From positions 186,001-250,000 of the forward strand of contig NZ_CP056783.1 of NCBI RefSeq assembly GCF_023278045.1: a stretch of 64,000 nucleotides of DNA, given 5' to 3'. Below are positions 36,706 to 45,742 of the stretch, in pieces. The position numbers were made by a program, and so were the translations under genes. Every line of letters starts with the position of its first letter. The stretch's first letter is position 1. Origin of the DNA: Flavobacterium sp. K5-23. GTDB lineage: Bacteria > Bacteroidota > Bacteroidia > Flavobacteriales > Flavobacteriaceae. Below the pieces are notes generated by a model that did no database searches, was not told where the DNA came from, and saw only the letters and a program-made list of their open reading frames with translations.

Positions 36706-37137
36706 TTATATGCATTCATCGTATTGATTTAAAAAATATTTAATTAAATCAGTAGTGGTAATAATACCTACCAACACATCCTCCACACATATAGGCAAAG
36801 AATGAAATTCGCTTTTAGTTAATATTTCAGCGGCTTCTTTTATGGTAGTTTCAGGGGTAATAGTGATTACGTTTTTAACCATAACTTGTTCTATCGAGAA
36901 TGCATTAAACACAGTAGCCTCGACCTTTTCTTCTTCATCTTCGACTGCTTCAACAAAAGAAACCCTCAACAAATCAGTATAACTTAGAATACCAATTATT
37001 TTAAATTCGTTCACAACAGGTATATGTCCAATTTTATGTTTCTTGAACAAGGCTTCCGCCTTTACTAAATTATCAGAAAGATTCAATTTGATTATATTCT
37101 CAGTCATAATAGACGATACTGGCACACTTTGTTTCAT
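36706..37137 (-). CDS. CBS-domain protein (second of a tandem pair)
   Basis: 143 residues, same layout as the downstream gene: VPVSSIMTENIIKLN... and IEQVMVKNVITITPETTIKEAAEIL..., with the acidic loop VEDEEEKVE in the same place. By eye about two thirds of positions agree, so the pair arose by duplication. A spacer of 106 bases lies between them. No effector domain. Confidence 0.88.
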   Translation of the reverse strand: MKQSVPVSSIMTENIIKLNLSDNLVKAEALFKKHKIGHIPVVNEFKIIGILSYTDLLRVSFVEAVEDEEEKVEATVFNAFSIEQVMVKNVITITPETTIKEAAEILTKSEFHSLPICVEDVLVGIITTTDLIKYFLNQYDECI

Positions 37138-37198
37138 GACGCTTATAGTTATAAATCCTATCTAAATTTACAACTAAAAAAGCATTTTCAAACAATTA

Positions 37199-38014
37199 TT
37201 ACGTATTCTCTCGTTCGTAATAATTTATCATGATCTTAACATTGTTATATAGCTCCGGAAATTCTTTTTTAAAATTTTGAGGAGTTTCAAAGAAATGCTC
37301 CAAAACAACGGCCAAAAATTCTGCCTGATTGGTGTAGGCATAAATCCTAAAATATTTGGATGTTACGAGTTGATTCAGAACATTCGGCTGCACTAAATAT
37401 TCTTGCATATTGACATAGGCATCCGAAAAAACTATACTGCTTTGATCCCTGCTCTTCAGCCCATGAAAGTGTAAAGCATGTCCAAATTCATGCAAGCCTA
37501 GATTTAGATTGTCATTTTCAAAATAAAATCCTTCCTGAAAATCTTTCCAGGAAAAAACCAAAGCTTTCACTCTAGGATTAAACTCTCCTTTATGAAATTC
37601 TTGATTCACGGTAGAAAAATAGAGTTCAGGATAAATAATAATTTTATCAAAAACATTAATCAGATAGTGTCTCATTCCAAAAGTAAGCATTACAAACGTC
37701 GCAGAAACCAATACTTTGGCTTGATCCGTAACGACAAAACCTCCTTTACCGATGAATTGATATTTAACAATAAATGCAGCCGCACGATGCTCAAAATATT
37801 CTTTTCTTTTATCGGACAACTTTTGATAAAAGGGGAATTCCCGTTCGAGAATGTTTTTTTGCGCAGGGGTTAATTTTCGTGTAAAAGGATACCAATGAAT
37901 GTAAAGTGGTTTATTAAAAACAAGAACATACAGAGGCTCCACAAATACACCAAAAAAATACAACAATACAAGAATCCCCAAAAAAGCAATTATTAAAATT
38001 TGAAATACATCCAT
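37199..38014 (-). CDS. MtfA-like (M90) zinc metallopeptidase
   Basis: 271 residues. An N-terminal membrane helix (VFQILIIAFLGILVLLYFFGVFVEPLYVLVF) precedes a cytoplasmic-type domain with the zinc motif LGLHEFGHALHFHG (HExxH near residue 175). A later conserved acidic stretch is NQAEFLAVVLEHFFETP, as in MtfA. E. coli MtfA is an aminopeptidase that also binds the regulator Mlc. This form has an extra membrane anchor. The role here is not shown. Confidence 0.85.
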   Translation of the reverse strand: MDVFQILIIAFLGILVLLYFFGVFVEPLYVLVFNKPLYIHWYPFTRKLTPAQKNILEREFPFYQKLSDKRKEYFEHRAAAFIVKYQFIGKGGFVVTDQAKVLVSATFVMLTFGMRHYLINVFDKIIIYPELYFSTVNQEFHKGEFNPRVKALVFSWKDFQEGFYFENDNLNLGLHEFGHALHFHGLKSRDQSSIVFSDAYVNMQEYLVQPNVLNQLVTSKYFRIYAYTNQAEFLAVVLEHFFETPQNFKKEFPELYNNVKIMINYYERENT

Positions 38015-38133
38015 TTATTATTTGATCATAACGTGATTGATTACACCTAAACAACAAAACTCTAGTCTGAAAACAAAAAAACCACAAAACGCAAATTTCA
38101 ATTAGCTGTTTTGTGATTGTTAATAACTATTTG

Positions 38134-38207
38134 TGACCGCGGCAGGGTTCGAACCTGCAACCCTCAGAGCCGAAATCTGATATTCTATCCAGTTGAACTA
38201 CGCAGTC
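38134..38207 (-). tRNA. tRNA-Arg (anticodon TCG)
   Basis: The minus strand folds as a 74-base tRNA. The acceptor arms GACTGCG and CGCGGTC pair with one G-U, and the T arm contains GGTTCGAACC. The anticodon stem CAGA/TCTG holds the loop TTTCGGC, giving the anticodon TCG. CCA is not encoded. It reads CGA and related arginine codons. Confidence 0.95.
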
Positions 38208-38210
38208 AAT

Positions 38211-38257
38211 TTGATATTCGATAACGAATGTAATAAAATTCATTAATCGAATATCAA
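38211..38257. repeat. Long inverted repeat between tRNA-Arg and the GatB/YqeY gene
   Basis: TTGATATTCGAT (38211-38222) and ATCGAATATCAA (38246-38257) are perfect 12-base arms, and the interior (GAATG/CATTA) can pair further. No T run follows on either strand, so it does not look like a simple terminator. Confidence 0.6.
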
Positions 38258-38264
38258 TATTATT

Positions 38265-38714
38265 TTAAACTAATAATTTTTTTACAATTGTAGAAATGGT
38301 TTTCCCTTCAGCAGTTCCTCCTAATTGTGCTGATGCCAACCCCATAACCTTACCCATTGAGGCAATTCCTGACGCTCCTGTTTCAGCAATGATTTTAGCA
38401 ATCACAGCTTCTACTTCAGCTTCACTCAATTGCGCAGGTAAAAACTGTTCAATTACAGCGATTTGTGCTAATTCTGGCTCAGCCAAATCCAAACGATTTT
38501 GTTCAGTAAAGATTTTTGCACTATCCTTACGCATTTTCACTAATTTTTGAAGTAATTTAATTTCCTCATCAGCAGTGATTTCTTCTTTTGATCCTGTAGC
38601 CGTTTGTGCTAAAAGCATTTCTGATTTGATAGCTCTTAATGCTTCTAATGCAACAGTGTCTTTGGCTCTCATGGCAATCTTAATTTGATCCATGATTTGT
38701 ATTGATAAACTCAT
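38265..38714 (-). CDS. GatB/YqeY domain-containing protein
   Basis: 149 residues starting at the ATG at 38714 (MSLSIQIMDQIKIAMRAKD). An upstream ATG at 38753 adds 13 poorly conserved residues. The domain is the YqeY/GatB C-terminal helical fold (ALEALRAIKSEMLLAQT, LAQIAVIEQFLPAQLSEAEVEAVIAKII, GKVMGLASAQLGGTAEGKTISTIVKKLL). YqeY homologues resemble the tRNA-binding tail of the GatB amidotransferase, but their role is not settled. It lies downstream of the ftsZ end in the same direction, separated by a terminator. Confidence 0.88.
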   Translation of the reverse strand: MSLSIQIMDQIKIAMRAKDTVALEALRAIKSEMLLAQTATGSKEEITADEEIKLLQKLVKMRKDSAKIFTEQNRLDLAEPELAQIAVIEQFLPAQLSEAEVEAVIAKIIAETGASGIASMGKVMGLASAQLGGTAEGKTISTIVKKLLV

Positions 38715-38790
38715 ACTTTCTATATTAATTTGTTTTCCGATTAATGATTTCAATCGAATATTATATTCTAATTTTAACGAAGATTCTAAT

Positions 38791-38931
38791 TGCCCCAGAT
38801 GATAGTGAAAAGCATTTTGAGAGAAAATAACTTTTTTCTTGAACTTAAAAAGCGACCAAAGGAAGCTCTTTTAAGGACTTAGAAAAAAATATTTTACGAC
38901 AAAATCTTGTAACGACAGCTGGAATAAGGCA
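38791..38931 (+). ncRNA. Structured flavobacterial intergenic element, copy B
   Basis: TGCC (38791-38794) pairs with GGCA (38928-38931), and CCAG with CTGG next to it. Inside, CTTAAAAAGC and GCTCTTTTAAG form a stem that closes around GACCAAAGGA. The tip GCGACCAAAGGAAGCTC also occurs at 1423-1439 in copy A. The element fills most of the 317-base spacer 38715-39031 between ftsZ and the YqeY gene, and would run antisense to these neighbours if transcribed on the plus strand. Confidence 0.5.
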
Positions 38932-38969
38932 CAAAAGAAAAATCATCCCAAAATTAGTTCTGCGAAGAT

Positions 38970-39006
38970 AAAAAAAATAACCCGAAAATTAAATTGAATT
39001 TTCGGG
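38970..39006 (-). terminator. Terminator of the dcw operon after ftsZ
   Basis: CCCGAAAATT (38981-38990) and AATTTTCGGG (38997-39006), a perfect 10-base stem. On the minus strand it is followed by a T run, so it ends transcription 25 bases after ftsZ. Confidence 0.88.
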
Positions 39007-39031
39007 CTAGTTCTTTTTAGATTTTTGTTAA

Positions 39032-40999
39032 TTAATCTACATTGTCATGCAAATAGGAATTATTAGAACGCAACTGTAAGTCGTTGTTGCTATCTATTCC
39101 AACAGAAATTCTAGAATTTGTATTATTAGATTGTGCGTTAGAAATATCTATACCTAATCTTTTATAAGCTGGTTCTTTTTCATACTCGTCAATTTTAGAA
39201 ACATTATTATGAAACTTATAATTGAACTCTTTCAGTTTTTTTCTTCTTTCGTCAGCTCTTAAACGTATTGTTTCTTCAATAGTCATCTCCATTGGAGAAA
39301 TTGAATTGAAATTTACAGGAGCTTCCTCAGTTCTTTCGACCTGTTTCATTGTGATATTTAATTCCGCTGGAATCACATCTTCAACAACTTTAGCAACTGG
39401 TTTTTGAATTCCAAAATCACTTTCGTCTTCCATATACTCCTCAAGAGAATGTTTAATAATACCTCTATCAGTTAATTCAGTTACAGGAACAAATTGAACT
39501 GGTTGATGCACTTTTATCTCACGAGTTTCATTAGTTAATTCAAACAAAACTTCGTTTTCATTAACAACTGCAACAGGTTCTGGTTTATGAACAGGCAAAT
39601 CAAAAGAAAAAGCAGTTTGTTCTTGCTTTTCAACCATCCTTGGCTGTGCTACTTGTTCTTGTCTCACTTGATTAACTTGTGGAGTCGAAAAAGTAAAATC
39701 GATATCTTTAATAGGAGATACGATTTCAAAAGTAACATCTAAATTTTTAATAAATTCAGACATAACCACTAGATCATCATTACTGTTTATTGGCGCAACT
39801 GGAGCAACAGGAGCAACAACGGCAATAGGTTGTGGTTTAACTTCATCCTCAATTAATTCAAAAACGATTCTGTCATCAGATTTAGCTGTAGGTGTTTCAC
39901 TATTTAAATCGAATGCTGTAACCGTATTATTTGAAAGATTATGAACACTTCTTTGTTCGTCTTCAAGTGTATGTATTATTTTTTTAGGTTCTGTATTTAC
40001 GATCCCATTTTGTTGTTCAATATCAAATCCAGTAGCTATAATCGTTACTGCGATTGCATCACCTAGAGTTTCGTCTTCACCAACACCCATAATAATATTG
40101 GCATTGTGACCAGCTTCCATTTGAATATGATCATTGATTTCTCCTATTTCATCTAAAGTGATTTCATTAGAACCAGAAACGATGAGCAACAATACGTTTT
40201 TAGCACCAGTGATTTTATTATCATTTAATAAAGGAGAGTCTAAAGCAGAAACGATTGCGTCCTTTGCTCTATTCTCACCAGAAGAAACAGATGATCCCAT
40301 TATTGCTGTACCGCTATTTGCCAATACAGTTTTAGCATCTCTTAAATCGATGTTTTGTGTATAGTGATGCGTAATCACTTCAGCAATTCCTCGAGAGGCA
40401 GTAGCTAAAACTTCATCCGCTTTAGAAAATCCGGCTTTGAATCCAAGATTTCCGTATACTTCTCTTAATTTATTATTATTGATAACAATTAAAGAGTCTA
40501 CTTGTTTTCTTAATTTTTCAATCCCAAGTAATGCTTGCTCTTGACGCACTTTTCCTTCGAATAAAAAAGGAAGAGTAACGATACCTACAGTAAGGATTTC
40601 TCTTTCTTTGGCTAATTGAGCAATTACCGGAGCAGCACCCGTTCCAGTACCTCCACCCATTCCTGCGGTGATAAATACCATCTTAGTATTGCGATCCAAC
40701 ATTTTTTCAATCTCAGCAATGCTTTCAATAGCTGATTGCTGTCCTACATCAGGATTAGCTCCAGCACCAAGTCCTTCAGTTAGGTGTACACCTAATTGAA
40801 TTTTGTTTGGCACAGAACTGCTTTCTAATGCTTGTGAATCTGTGTTACACACGATAAAATCCACTCCTTTAATTCCTTGTTTAAACATGTGGTTTATAGC
40901 GTTACTACCACCTCCACCTACACCAATAACTTTGATTACATTTGATTGGTTTTTTGGTAAATCAAATGAAATACTTCCAAATTCTGAGTTGCTCGTCAT
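39032..40999 (-). CDS. ftsZ: Cell division protein FtsZ
   Basis: 655 residues, much longer than the usual 380-400. Residues 1-330 are the tubulin-like GTPase (GVGGGGSNAINHM, the GTP loop AGMGGGTGTGAAPVIA, and NADV-type segments). A disordered linker runs to about 600. The conserved C-terminal peptide, EKEPAYKRLGIDI near residue 607, binds FtsA-like partners; it is followed by a further 35-residue Asn/Ser-rich tail. FtsZ polymerises at midcell and recruits the division machinery. It is the last gene of the dcw cluster. Confidence 0.97.
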   Translation of the reverse strand: MTSNSEFGSISFDLPKNQSNVIKVIGVGGGGSNAINHMFKQGIKGVDFIVCNTDSQALESSSVPNKIQLGVHLTEGLGAGANPDVGQQSAIESIAEIEKMLDRNTKMVFITAGMGGGTGTGAAPVIAQLAKEREILTVGIVTLPFLFEGKVRQEQALLGIEKLRKQVDSLIVINNNKLREVYGNLGFKAGFSKADEVLATASRGIAEVITHHYTQNIDLRDAKTVLANSGTAIMGSSVSSGENRAKDAIVSALDSPLLNDNKITGAKNVLLLIVSGSNEITLDEIGEINDHIQMEAGHNANIIMGVGEDETLGDAIAVTIIATGFDIEQQNGIVNTEPKKIIHTLEDEQRSVHNLSNNTVTAFDLNSETPTAKSDDRIVFELIEDEVKPQPIAVVAPVAPVAPINSNDDLVVMSEFIKNLDVTFEIVSPIKDIDFTFSTPQVNQVRQEQVAQPRMVEKQEQTAFSFDLPVHKPEPVAVVNENEVLFELTNETREIKVHQPVQFVPVTELTDRGIIKHSLEEYMEDESDFGIQKPVAKVVEDVIPAELNITMKQVERTEEAPVNFNSISPMEMTIEETIRLRADERRKKLKEFNYKFHNNVSKIDEYEKEPAYKRLGIDISNAQSNNTNSRISVGIDSNNDLQLRSNNSYLHDNVD

Positions 41000-41053
41000 A
41001 ATATTTGGTTTTTGATATTTATTATTAATTATTGTCTTTTTATGGGACTAGCC

Positions 41054-42424
41054 CTATTCTGCGTTATCTAAGAAATCTTTTATTTTATCGACATATCGAT
41101 CAAAAAAAGATCTCTTTATTTTATCTCCTGTGGATTCTTCTTTTCTTGTATCCTCAAGAGTTTCAACCTCTTCACGTTCTCTTTCATAACTTTCCACAAC
41201 TGGAGTACGGTAAACAGGCACTTTTGGCGCGACTATCTCTTCCATTCTCACAGCACTTTGAGTCTTATTCTCAATACTATTCATTACTAGACCAACAGCT
41301 GTAGCATATAATGGACTTGAAAATTCTTCATCAGAATCACCAGCTAAATGCTCATTTGGATACCCAATTCTCGTATCCATCCCAGTGATATATTCCACTA
41401 ATTGTTTGATGTGTTTTAACTGAGCGCCTCCACCTGTTAATACAATTCCAGCAATTAATTTTTTACGAGGATCTTCATGCCCGTATGCTTTTATTTCTGT
41501 AAAAACCTGTTCTACTATTTCTACAACACGTGCGTGAATAATTTTAGAAAGATTTTTCAAAGAAATTTCTTTAGGTTCTCTTCCTCTTAATCCAGGGATA
41601 GAAACAATTTCATTATCTCTATTTTCACCTGGCCATGCTGATCCAAATTTTACTTTTAATAATTCAGCTTGTTTTTCAATTATAGAACAACCTTCTTTAA
41701 TATCATCGGAAATTACGTTTCCTCCGAAAGGGATTACCGCAGTATGACGAATTATCCCATCTTTAAAAATGGCCAAATCTGTCGTTCCTCCTCCTATATC
41801 AATCAGGGCTACACCCGCTTCTTTTTCTTCCTGACTTAATACGGCATCAGAAGAAGCTAAAGGCTCAAGTGTCAATCCTGACAATTCAATACCTGAACTT
41901 TGAATACATCTACCTACGTTACGTATAGACGAGGCTTGACCTACCACAACATGAAAGCTAGACTCTAATCTACCACCATACATTCCTATAGGCTCTTTAA
42001 TTTCAGACTGACCATCAATTTTAAATTCTTGAGGTAAGACATGAATAATTTCTTCACCAGGCAACATAGCCAGTTTATTAACTTGGTCAATCAAAAGCTG
42101 AATATCACTCCCTCCGATAACTTCCTCAGGATTATTTCTACTTATGTAATCAGTATGCTGAATACTACGTATGTGTTGTCCAGCAATACCCACAACGACA
42201 TCTTTTATTTTATAACCTGAATTATTTTCAGCTTCCAGAATTGCTTGCTGAATAGACTGAATTGTTTGTGTAATATTATTTACAACTCCTCTAGCCACAC
42301 CTAAGCTTTTAGATTTCCCTACGCCCAGAATTTCTAATTTTCCGTACTCATTTTTCTTGCCTATCATAGCTACGATTTTGGTAGTACCAATATCTAAACC
42401 GACTGCAATGTTCTCTTTTTCCAT
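41054..42424 (-). CDS. ftsA: Cell division protein FtsA
   Basis: 456 residues with the actin-like ATPase fold: phosphate loop GLDIGTTK at the start, later ALIDIGGGTTDLAIF and LTGGGAQLKHI. A linker follows, then a C-terminal helix (DKIKRSFFDRYVDKIKDFL) that would anchor it at the membrane. FtsA ties FtsZ filaments to the membrane and other division proteins. 54 bases upstream of ftsZ. Length is longer than in E. coli (420) because of the C-terminal linker. Confidence 0.96.
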   Translation of the reverse strand: MEKENIAVGLDIGTTKIVAMIGKKNEYGKLEILGVGKSKSLGVARGVVNNITQTIQSIQQAILEAENNSGYKIKDVVVGIAGQHIRSIQHTDYISRNNPEEVIGGSDIQLLIDQVNKLAMLPGEEIIHVLPQEFKIDGQSEIKEPIGMYGGRLESSFHVVVGQASSIRNVGRCIQSSGIELSGLTLEPLASSDAVLSQEEKEAGVALIDIGGGTTDLAIFKDGIIRHTAVIPFGGNVISDDIKEGCSIIEKQAELLKVKFGSAWPGENRDNEIVSIPGLRGREPKEISLKNLSKIIHARVVEIVEQVFTEIKAYGHEDPRKKLIAGIVLTGGGAQLKHIKQLVEYITGMDTRIGYPNEHLAGDSDEEFSSPLYATAVGLVMNSIENKTQSAVRMEEIVAPKVPVYRTPVVESYEREREEVETLEDTRKEESTGDKIKRSFFDRYVDKIKDFLDNAE

Positions 42425-42430
42425 TATCTA

Positions 42431-43153
42431 TTATTTAGTGCAAACTACTTGTTGTGTAAACCTGAGGTCAATTTTACTATAATTGTACAACGAACTATCT
42501 AAAACGGCCTTCTGAAAAAAAGCTTTGTAATTTTTAAATTTTCGTTCTACATTTATGATTCCACCAAAATCAATTTGGTAATTAAAATTCCTATTGAACA
42601 TTTTTAAGCTACCATTAGGCATAATTTGAATCCCAATGATGTTTTTTTTCAAAAACGGATCGTTATGAATTACTCGAAATAACTCAGCTAAATCGTCGTG
42701 ATTTTTTTCATCAATCACTCCGGAAACAAGCGGAACTCTAGCTGTAAAGTTGTCTGACAACGGCATTTTATCCCCCTCACTATCAACATAAAAAGAACCC
42801 CGTGTATCAAAAACCCTGGCCACTGGAGTTTTTTGTTTTACTACAGCTTTTAGTATACCATCAACACTGACAAACACATCTGATTTTTCAATCATATCAT
42901 TTGAATCTAGTATACTTTCTAGCTTATTCAAATCTAATTTATCTTTTTGAATACTAGAAGCATTTACTTTATTTTCTATTAACAATTTATTAACCGTTTC
43001 GCGCTTCAAAAATAAGGTATTATTTCCTACAAACAAAACTGTGGATTTAATTAATTTTCTGTTTCCGTTTCTATGTGAACTAAACGAAAAAAGAAAAATA
43101 ACCAACCCAAACATGAGTAACAATCTAATATTTGTCCAATTAAATACTTTCAT
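42431..43153 (-). CDS. ftsQ: Cell division protein FtsQ
   Basis: 240 residues with a short cytoplasmic start, one membrane helix (LLLMFGLVIFLFSFS) and a periplasmic POTRA/FtsQ region (LESILDSNDMIEKSDVFVSVDGILKAVVKQKTPVARVF). Its start overlaps the 3' end of murC by 14 bases, so translation is likely coupled. It scaffolds FtsL and FtsB in the divisome. The sequence is weakly conserved, so position in the cluster is part of the evidence. Confidence 0.9.
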   Translation of the reverse strand: MKVFNWTNIRLLLMFGLVIFLFSFSSHRNGNRKLIKSTVLFVGNNTLFLKRETVNKLLIENKVNASSIQKDKLDLNKLESILDSNDMIEKSDVFVSVDGILKAVVKQKTPVARVFDTRGSFYVDSEGDKMPLSDNFTARVPLVSGVIDEKNHDDLAELFRVIHNDPFLKKNIIGIQIMPNGSLKMFNRNFNYQIDFGGIINVERKFKNYKAFFQKAVLDSSLYNYSKIDLRFTQQVVCTK

Positions 43154-44489
43154 TTAATGCATGTTTAATAGGATTTACTAATTCACCAATATCTCCAGCT
43201 CCAATTGTGACAATTACTGAGGCATTAGATTCTAATATTGAAGAAACTATTTCCGTTTTCGGAACTAACTTTTTATTATCATTATTTATTTTACCCAATA
43301 ACCATTCTGATGTGATTCCTTCCATAGGCAATTCCCGAGCTGGATAAATATCCATAAGTATCACTTCATCAAATGCAGCTAAACTTGTAGCAAAATCATC
43401 AGCAAAATCTTTAGTTCTGCTAAACAAATGAGGTTGAAAAACAGCTAATACTTTTTGATTAGGATATAATTCCCGTACAGCCTGGTTTACCGCATTTATT
43501 TCGGTAGGATGATGCGCATAATCGTCTATATAAACTAAATTATCCGTTTTTATTTGATATGAAAATCTTCTTTTAATTCCTTTGAATGAAGCTAAGGCCG
43601 CTGCGATGTTTTCGGTTGGGGTGCCGTAGGTTTTTGCCATTGCAACAGCCATTAAAGCATTCATTAAATTGTGTTTTCCGGGTAACCCGAAATGTAAATC
43701 TTTTATAACCTCTGTTGGTGTCTGAACATCAAACACATAACTTGCGTCTTCAATTCTGACATTAAATGCATTATAAACCGCTTCTTCATTTACAGCAACT
43801 GTAATTCCTTTAAGCGGTAGGTCTTTAGTAATAAATAATTTATTTGTGTCTTCAACTTTGGCAGCAAATTCAATAAAAGATTCCTCTATTGCATCACTTG
43901 TACCATAAATATCCAGATGATCTGCATCCATTGATGTTATACAAGCAATATCCGGATGTAAATGCAAAAACGAACGATCAAATTCATCAGCCTCTACTAC
44001 TGTCACCGTTTTACCAGTCCCTATTAAGTTCGAATTATAATTTTCAACTATACCACCTATAAAAGCGGTTACATCAGCGCCTGATTCATACAATATATGA
44101 CCTAAAATACTGGAAGTAGTTGTCTTTCCATGTGTACCTGCAACTGCAAAACAAAAAGTGTCTTTAGTAATTATACCCAGAACTTCAGCTCTCTTTTTAA
44201 CATGATACTCTCTTTCTATAAAATAATTCCATTCCGAATGTGTTTTAGGAACAGCTGGTGTTATTATAACCAATGTGTTTTCTATGTAATACTCTTTTGG
44301 TATTAAATCAATACTATCCTCAAAATGAATAGAAATTCCGCTCTCGATTAATTCACTAGTTAAAGCAGTCGGTGTTTTATCGTAACCAGAAACTTGTTTC
44401 CCAATAGTTTTGAAATAACGAGCCAAAGCACTCATACCAATACCACCAATACCGATGAAATAGACGTTATGTATTTGATTTAAATTCAT
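43140..44489 (-). CDS. murC: UDP-N-acetylmuramate--L-alanine ligase
   Basis: 449 residues, normal length for Mur ligases. It has GIGGIGMSALARY near the start, the ATP motif GTHGKTTTSS and the NALMA/DDYAHHPTE segments. It adds L-alanine to UDP-MurNAc, the first peptide step of peptidoglycan precursor synthesis. It overlaps ftsQ by 14 bases and follows murG by 45. Confidence 0.97.
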   Translation of the reverse strand: MNLNQIHNVYFIGIGGIGMSALARYFKTIGKQVSGYDKTPTALTSELIESGISIHFEDSIDLIPKEYYIENTLVIITPAVPKTHSEWNYFIEREYHVKKRAEVLGIITKDTFCFAVAGTHGKTTTSSILGHILYESGADVTAFIGGIVENYNSNLIGTGKTVTVVEADEFDRSFLHLHPDIACITSMDADHLDIYGTSDAIEESFIEFAAKVEDTNKLFITKDLPLKGITVAVNEEAVYNAFNVRIEDASYVFDVQTPTEVIKDLHFGLPGKHNLMNALMAVAMAKTYGTPTENIAAALASFKGIKRRFSYQIKTDNLVYIDDYAHHPTEINAVNQAVRELYPNQKVLAVFQPHLFSRTKDFADDFATSLAAFDEVILMDIYPARELPMEGITSEWLLGKINNDNKKLVPKTEIVSSILESNASVIVTIGAGDIGELVNPIKHALNESI

Positions 44490-44534
44490 ATTCTTCTTTT
44501 ATAGTTCAAGGCTGGAAACCTAATTTGTAATGTA

Positions 44535-45623
44535 TTATTTTATTAATTCAATAATTGTATCAACAATTATTTTGGTTGCTTTAGGTCTTGCTAATTTTTT
44601 TATGTTATCACTCAACTGACTCTGTTTTCCTTGATCTTTTATTAAAGCCTCAAAAACAAGACTAAATTGGGAATCTAAATCAGCTTCTTTTAATAATAAA
44701 GCTCCTTTTTTAGCTACAATTGCATTAGCGTTTTTTGTCTGATGATCTTCGGCAACATTAGGAGAAGGAATAAATATTACCGGTTTTCCCACAATACACA
44801 ACTCCGAAACAGATGATGCGCCCGCTCTTGAAATAACAACATCTGCAGCTGCATAAACTAAATCCATTCTTTCAATAAAAGCGACAACCTGTACATTTTC
44901 ATTAGAATATTTTTTATAATCTTCCAAATACAATTTTCCACATTGCCATATTATCTGAACATTTTGAGAAATTATATTATTAAGTTCCTTTTCGATCAAC
45001 TGATTAATTCTTCTAGCCCCAAGGCTGCCTCCAAGAACTAATAGTGTTTTTTTATTCGGGTTTAATTTAAAAAACTGTATTGCTTCTTCTCTTTTACCTT
45101 CAACATCAATTAAATCTTGACGTACCGGATTACCCGTTAAGATCATTTTTTCTTTAGGAAAAAATCGTTCCAAATTTTCATAAGCAACACAAATTGCATT
45201 TGCTTTTTTACTTAATAATTTATTAGTTATTCCAGGATAAGAATTTTGCTCTTGAATAACTGTTGGTATATTCATTATACTGGCCATTTTTAAAAGCGGA
45301 CCACTTGCAAAACCTCCAGTACCAATAACTACATCAGGATTGAAATCTTTAATTATCCTTCTTGATTCCCATAAACTATTCATTAATTTGAAAGGGAACA
45401 TAGCATTTTGCAAACTTAGTTTTCGCTGTAACCCTGCAATCCAAAGGCCCTTGATTTCATAACCCGCCTGAGGTACTTTTTGCATTTCCATTTTATCCTT
45501 GGCACCTACAAATAAGAATTCGGCATCTGGGAAACGAAACTTAAGTTCATTTGCAATAGCAATAGCAGGATAGATATGTCCTCCAGTTCCACCACCACTT
45601 AATATGAATTTATATTTTGCCAT
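44535..45623 (-). CDS. murG: UDP-N-acetylglucosamine--N-acetylmuramyl-(pentapeptide) pyrophosphoryl-undecaprenol GlcNAc transferase
   Basis: 362 residues with the MurG start [22 protein letters not shown] and the donor site [25 protein letters not shown]. It makes lipid II from lipid I at the inner face of the membrane. Between ftsW and murC as usual in Bacteroidota dcw clusters. Confidence 0.97.
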   Translation of the reverse strand: MAKYKFILSGGGTGGHIYPAIAIANELKFRFPDAEFLFVGAKDKMEMQKVPQAGYEIKGLWIAGLQRKLSLQNAMFPFKLMNSLWESRRIIKDFNPDVVIGTGGFASGPLLKMASIMNIPTVIQEQNSYPGITNKLLSKKANAICVAYENLERFFPKEKMILTGNPVRQDLIDVEGKREEAIQFFKLNPNKKTLLVLGGSLGARRINQLIEKELNNIISQNVQIIWQCGKLYLEDYKKYSNENVQVVAFIERMDLVYAAADVVISRAGASSVSELCIVGKPVIFIPSPNVAEDHQTKNANAIVAKKGALLLKEADLDSQFSLVFEALIKDQGKQSQLSDNIKKLARPKATKIIVDTIIELIK

Positions 45624-45742
45624 TTATGTTAAGTTAAAATAGTAATCAGTTTCGATAGTAACAGTACTAATGTTTTTTTGAATTCCTTTTATGTTTATTA
45701 TATGTTAACTAAACCAAGTTACTTTCTTAAGCAAACTTTAAT

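Noticed and set aside
38715..38753. Longer start of the YqeY-family gene
   Set aside because: The 13 extra residues from the upstream ATG are not part of the family start MSLSIQIMDQIK, so the ATG at 38714 is preferred.
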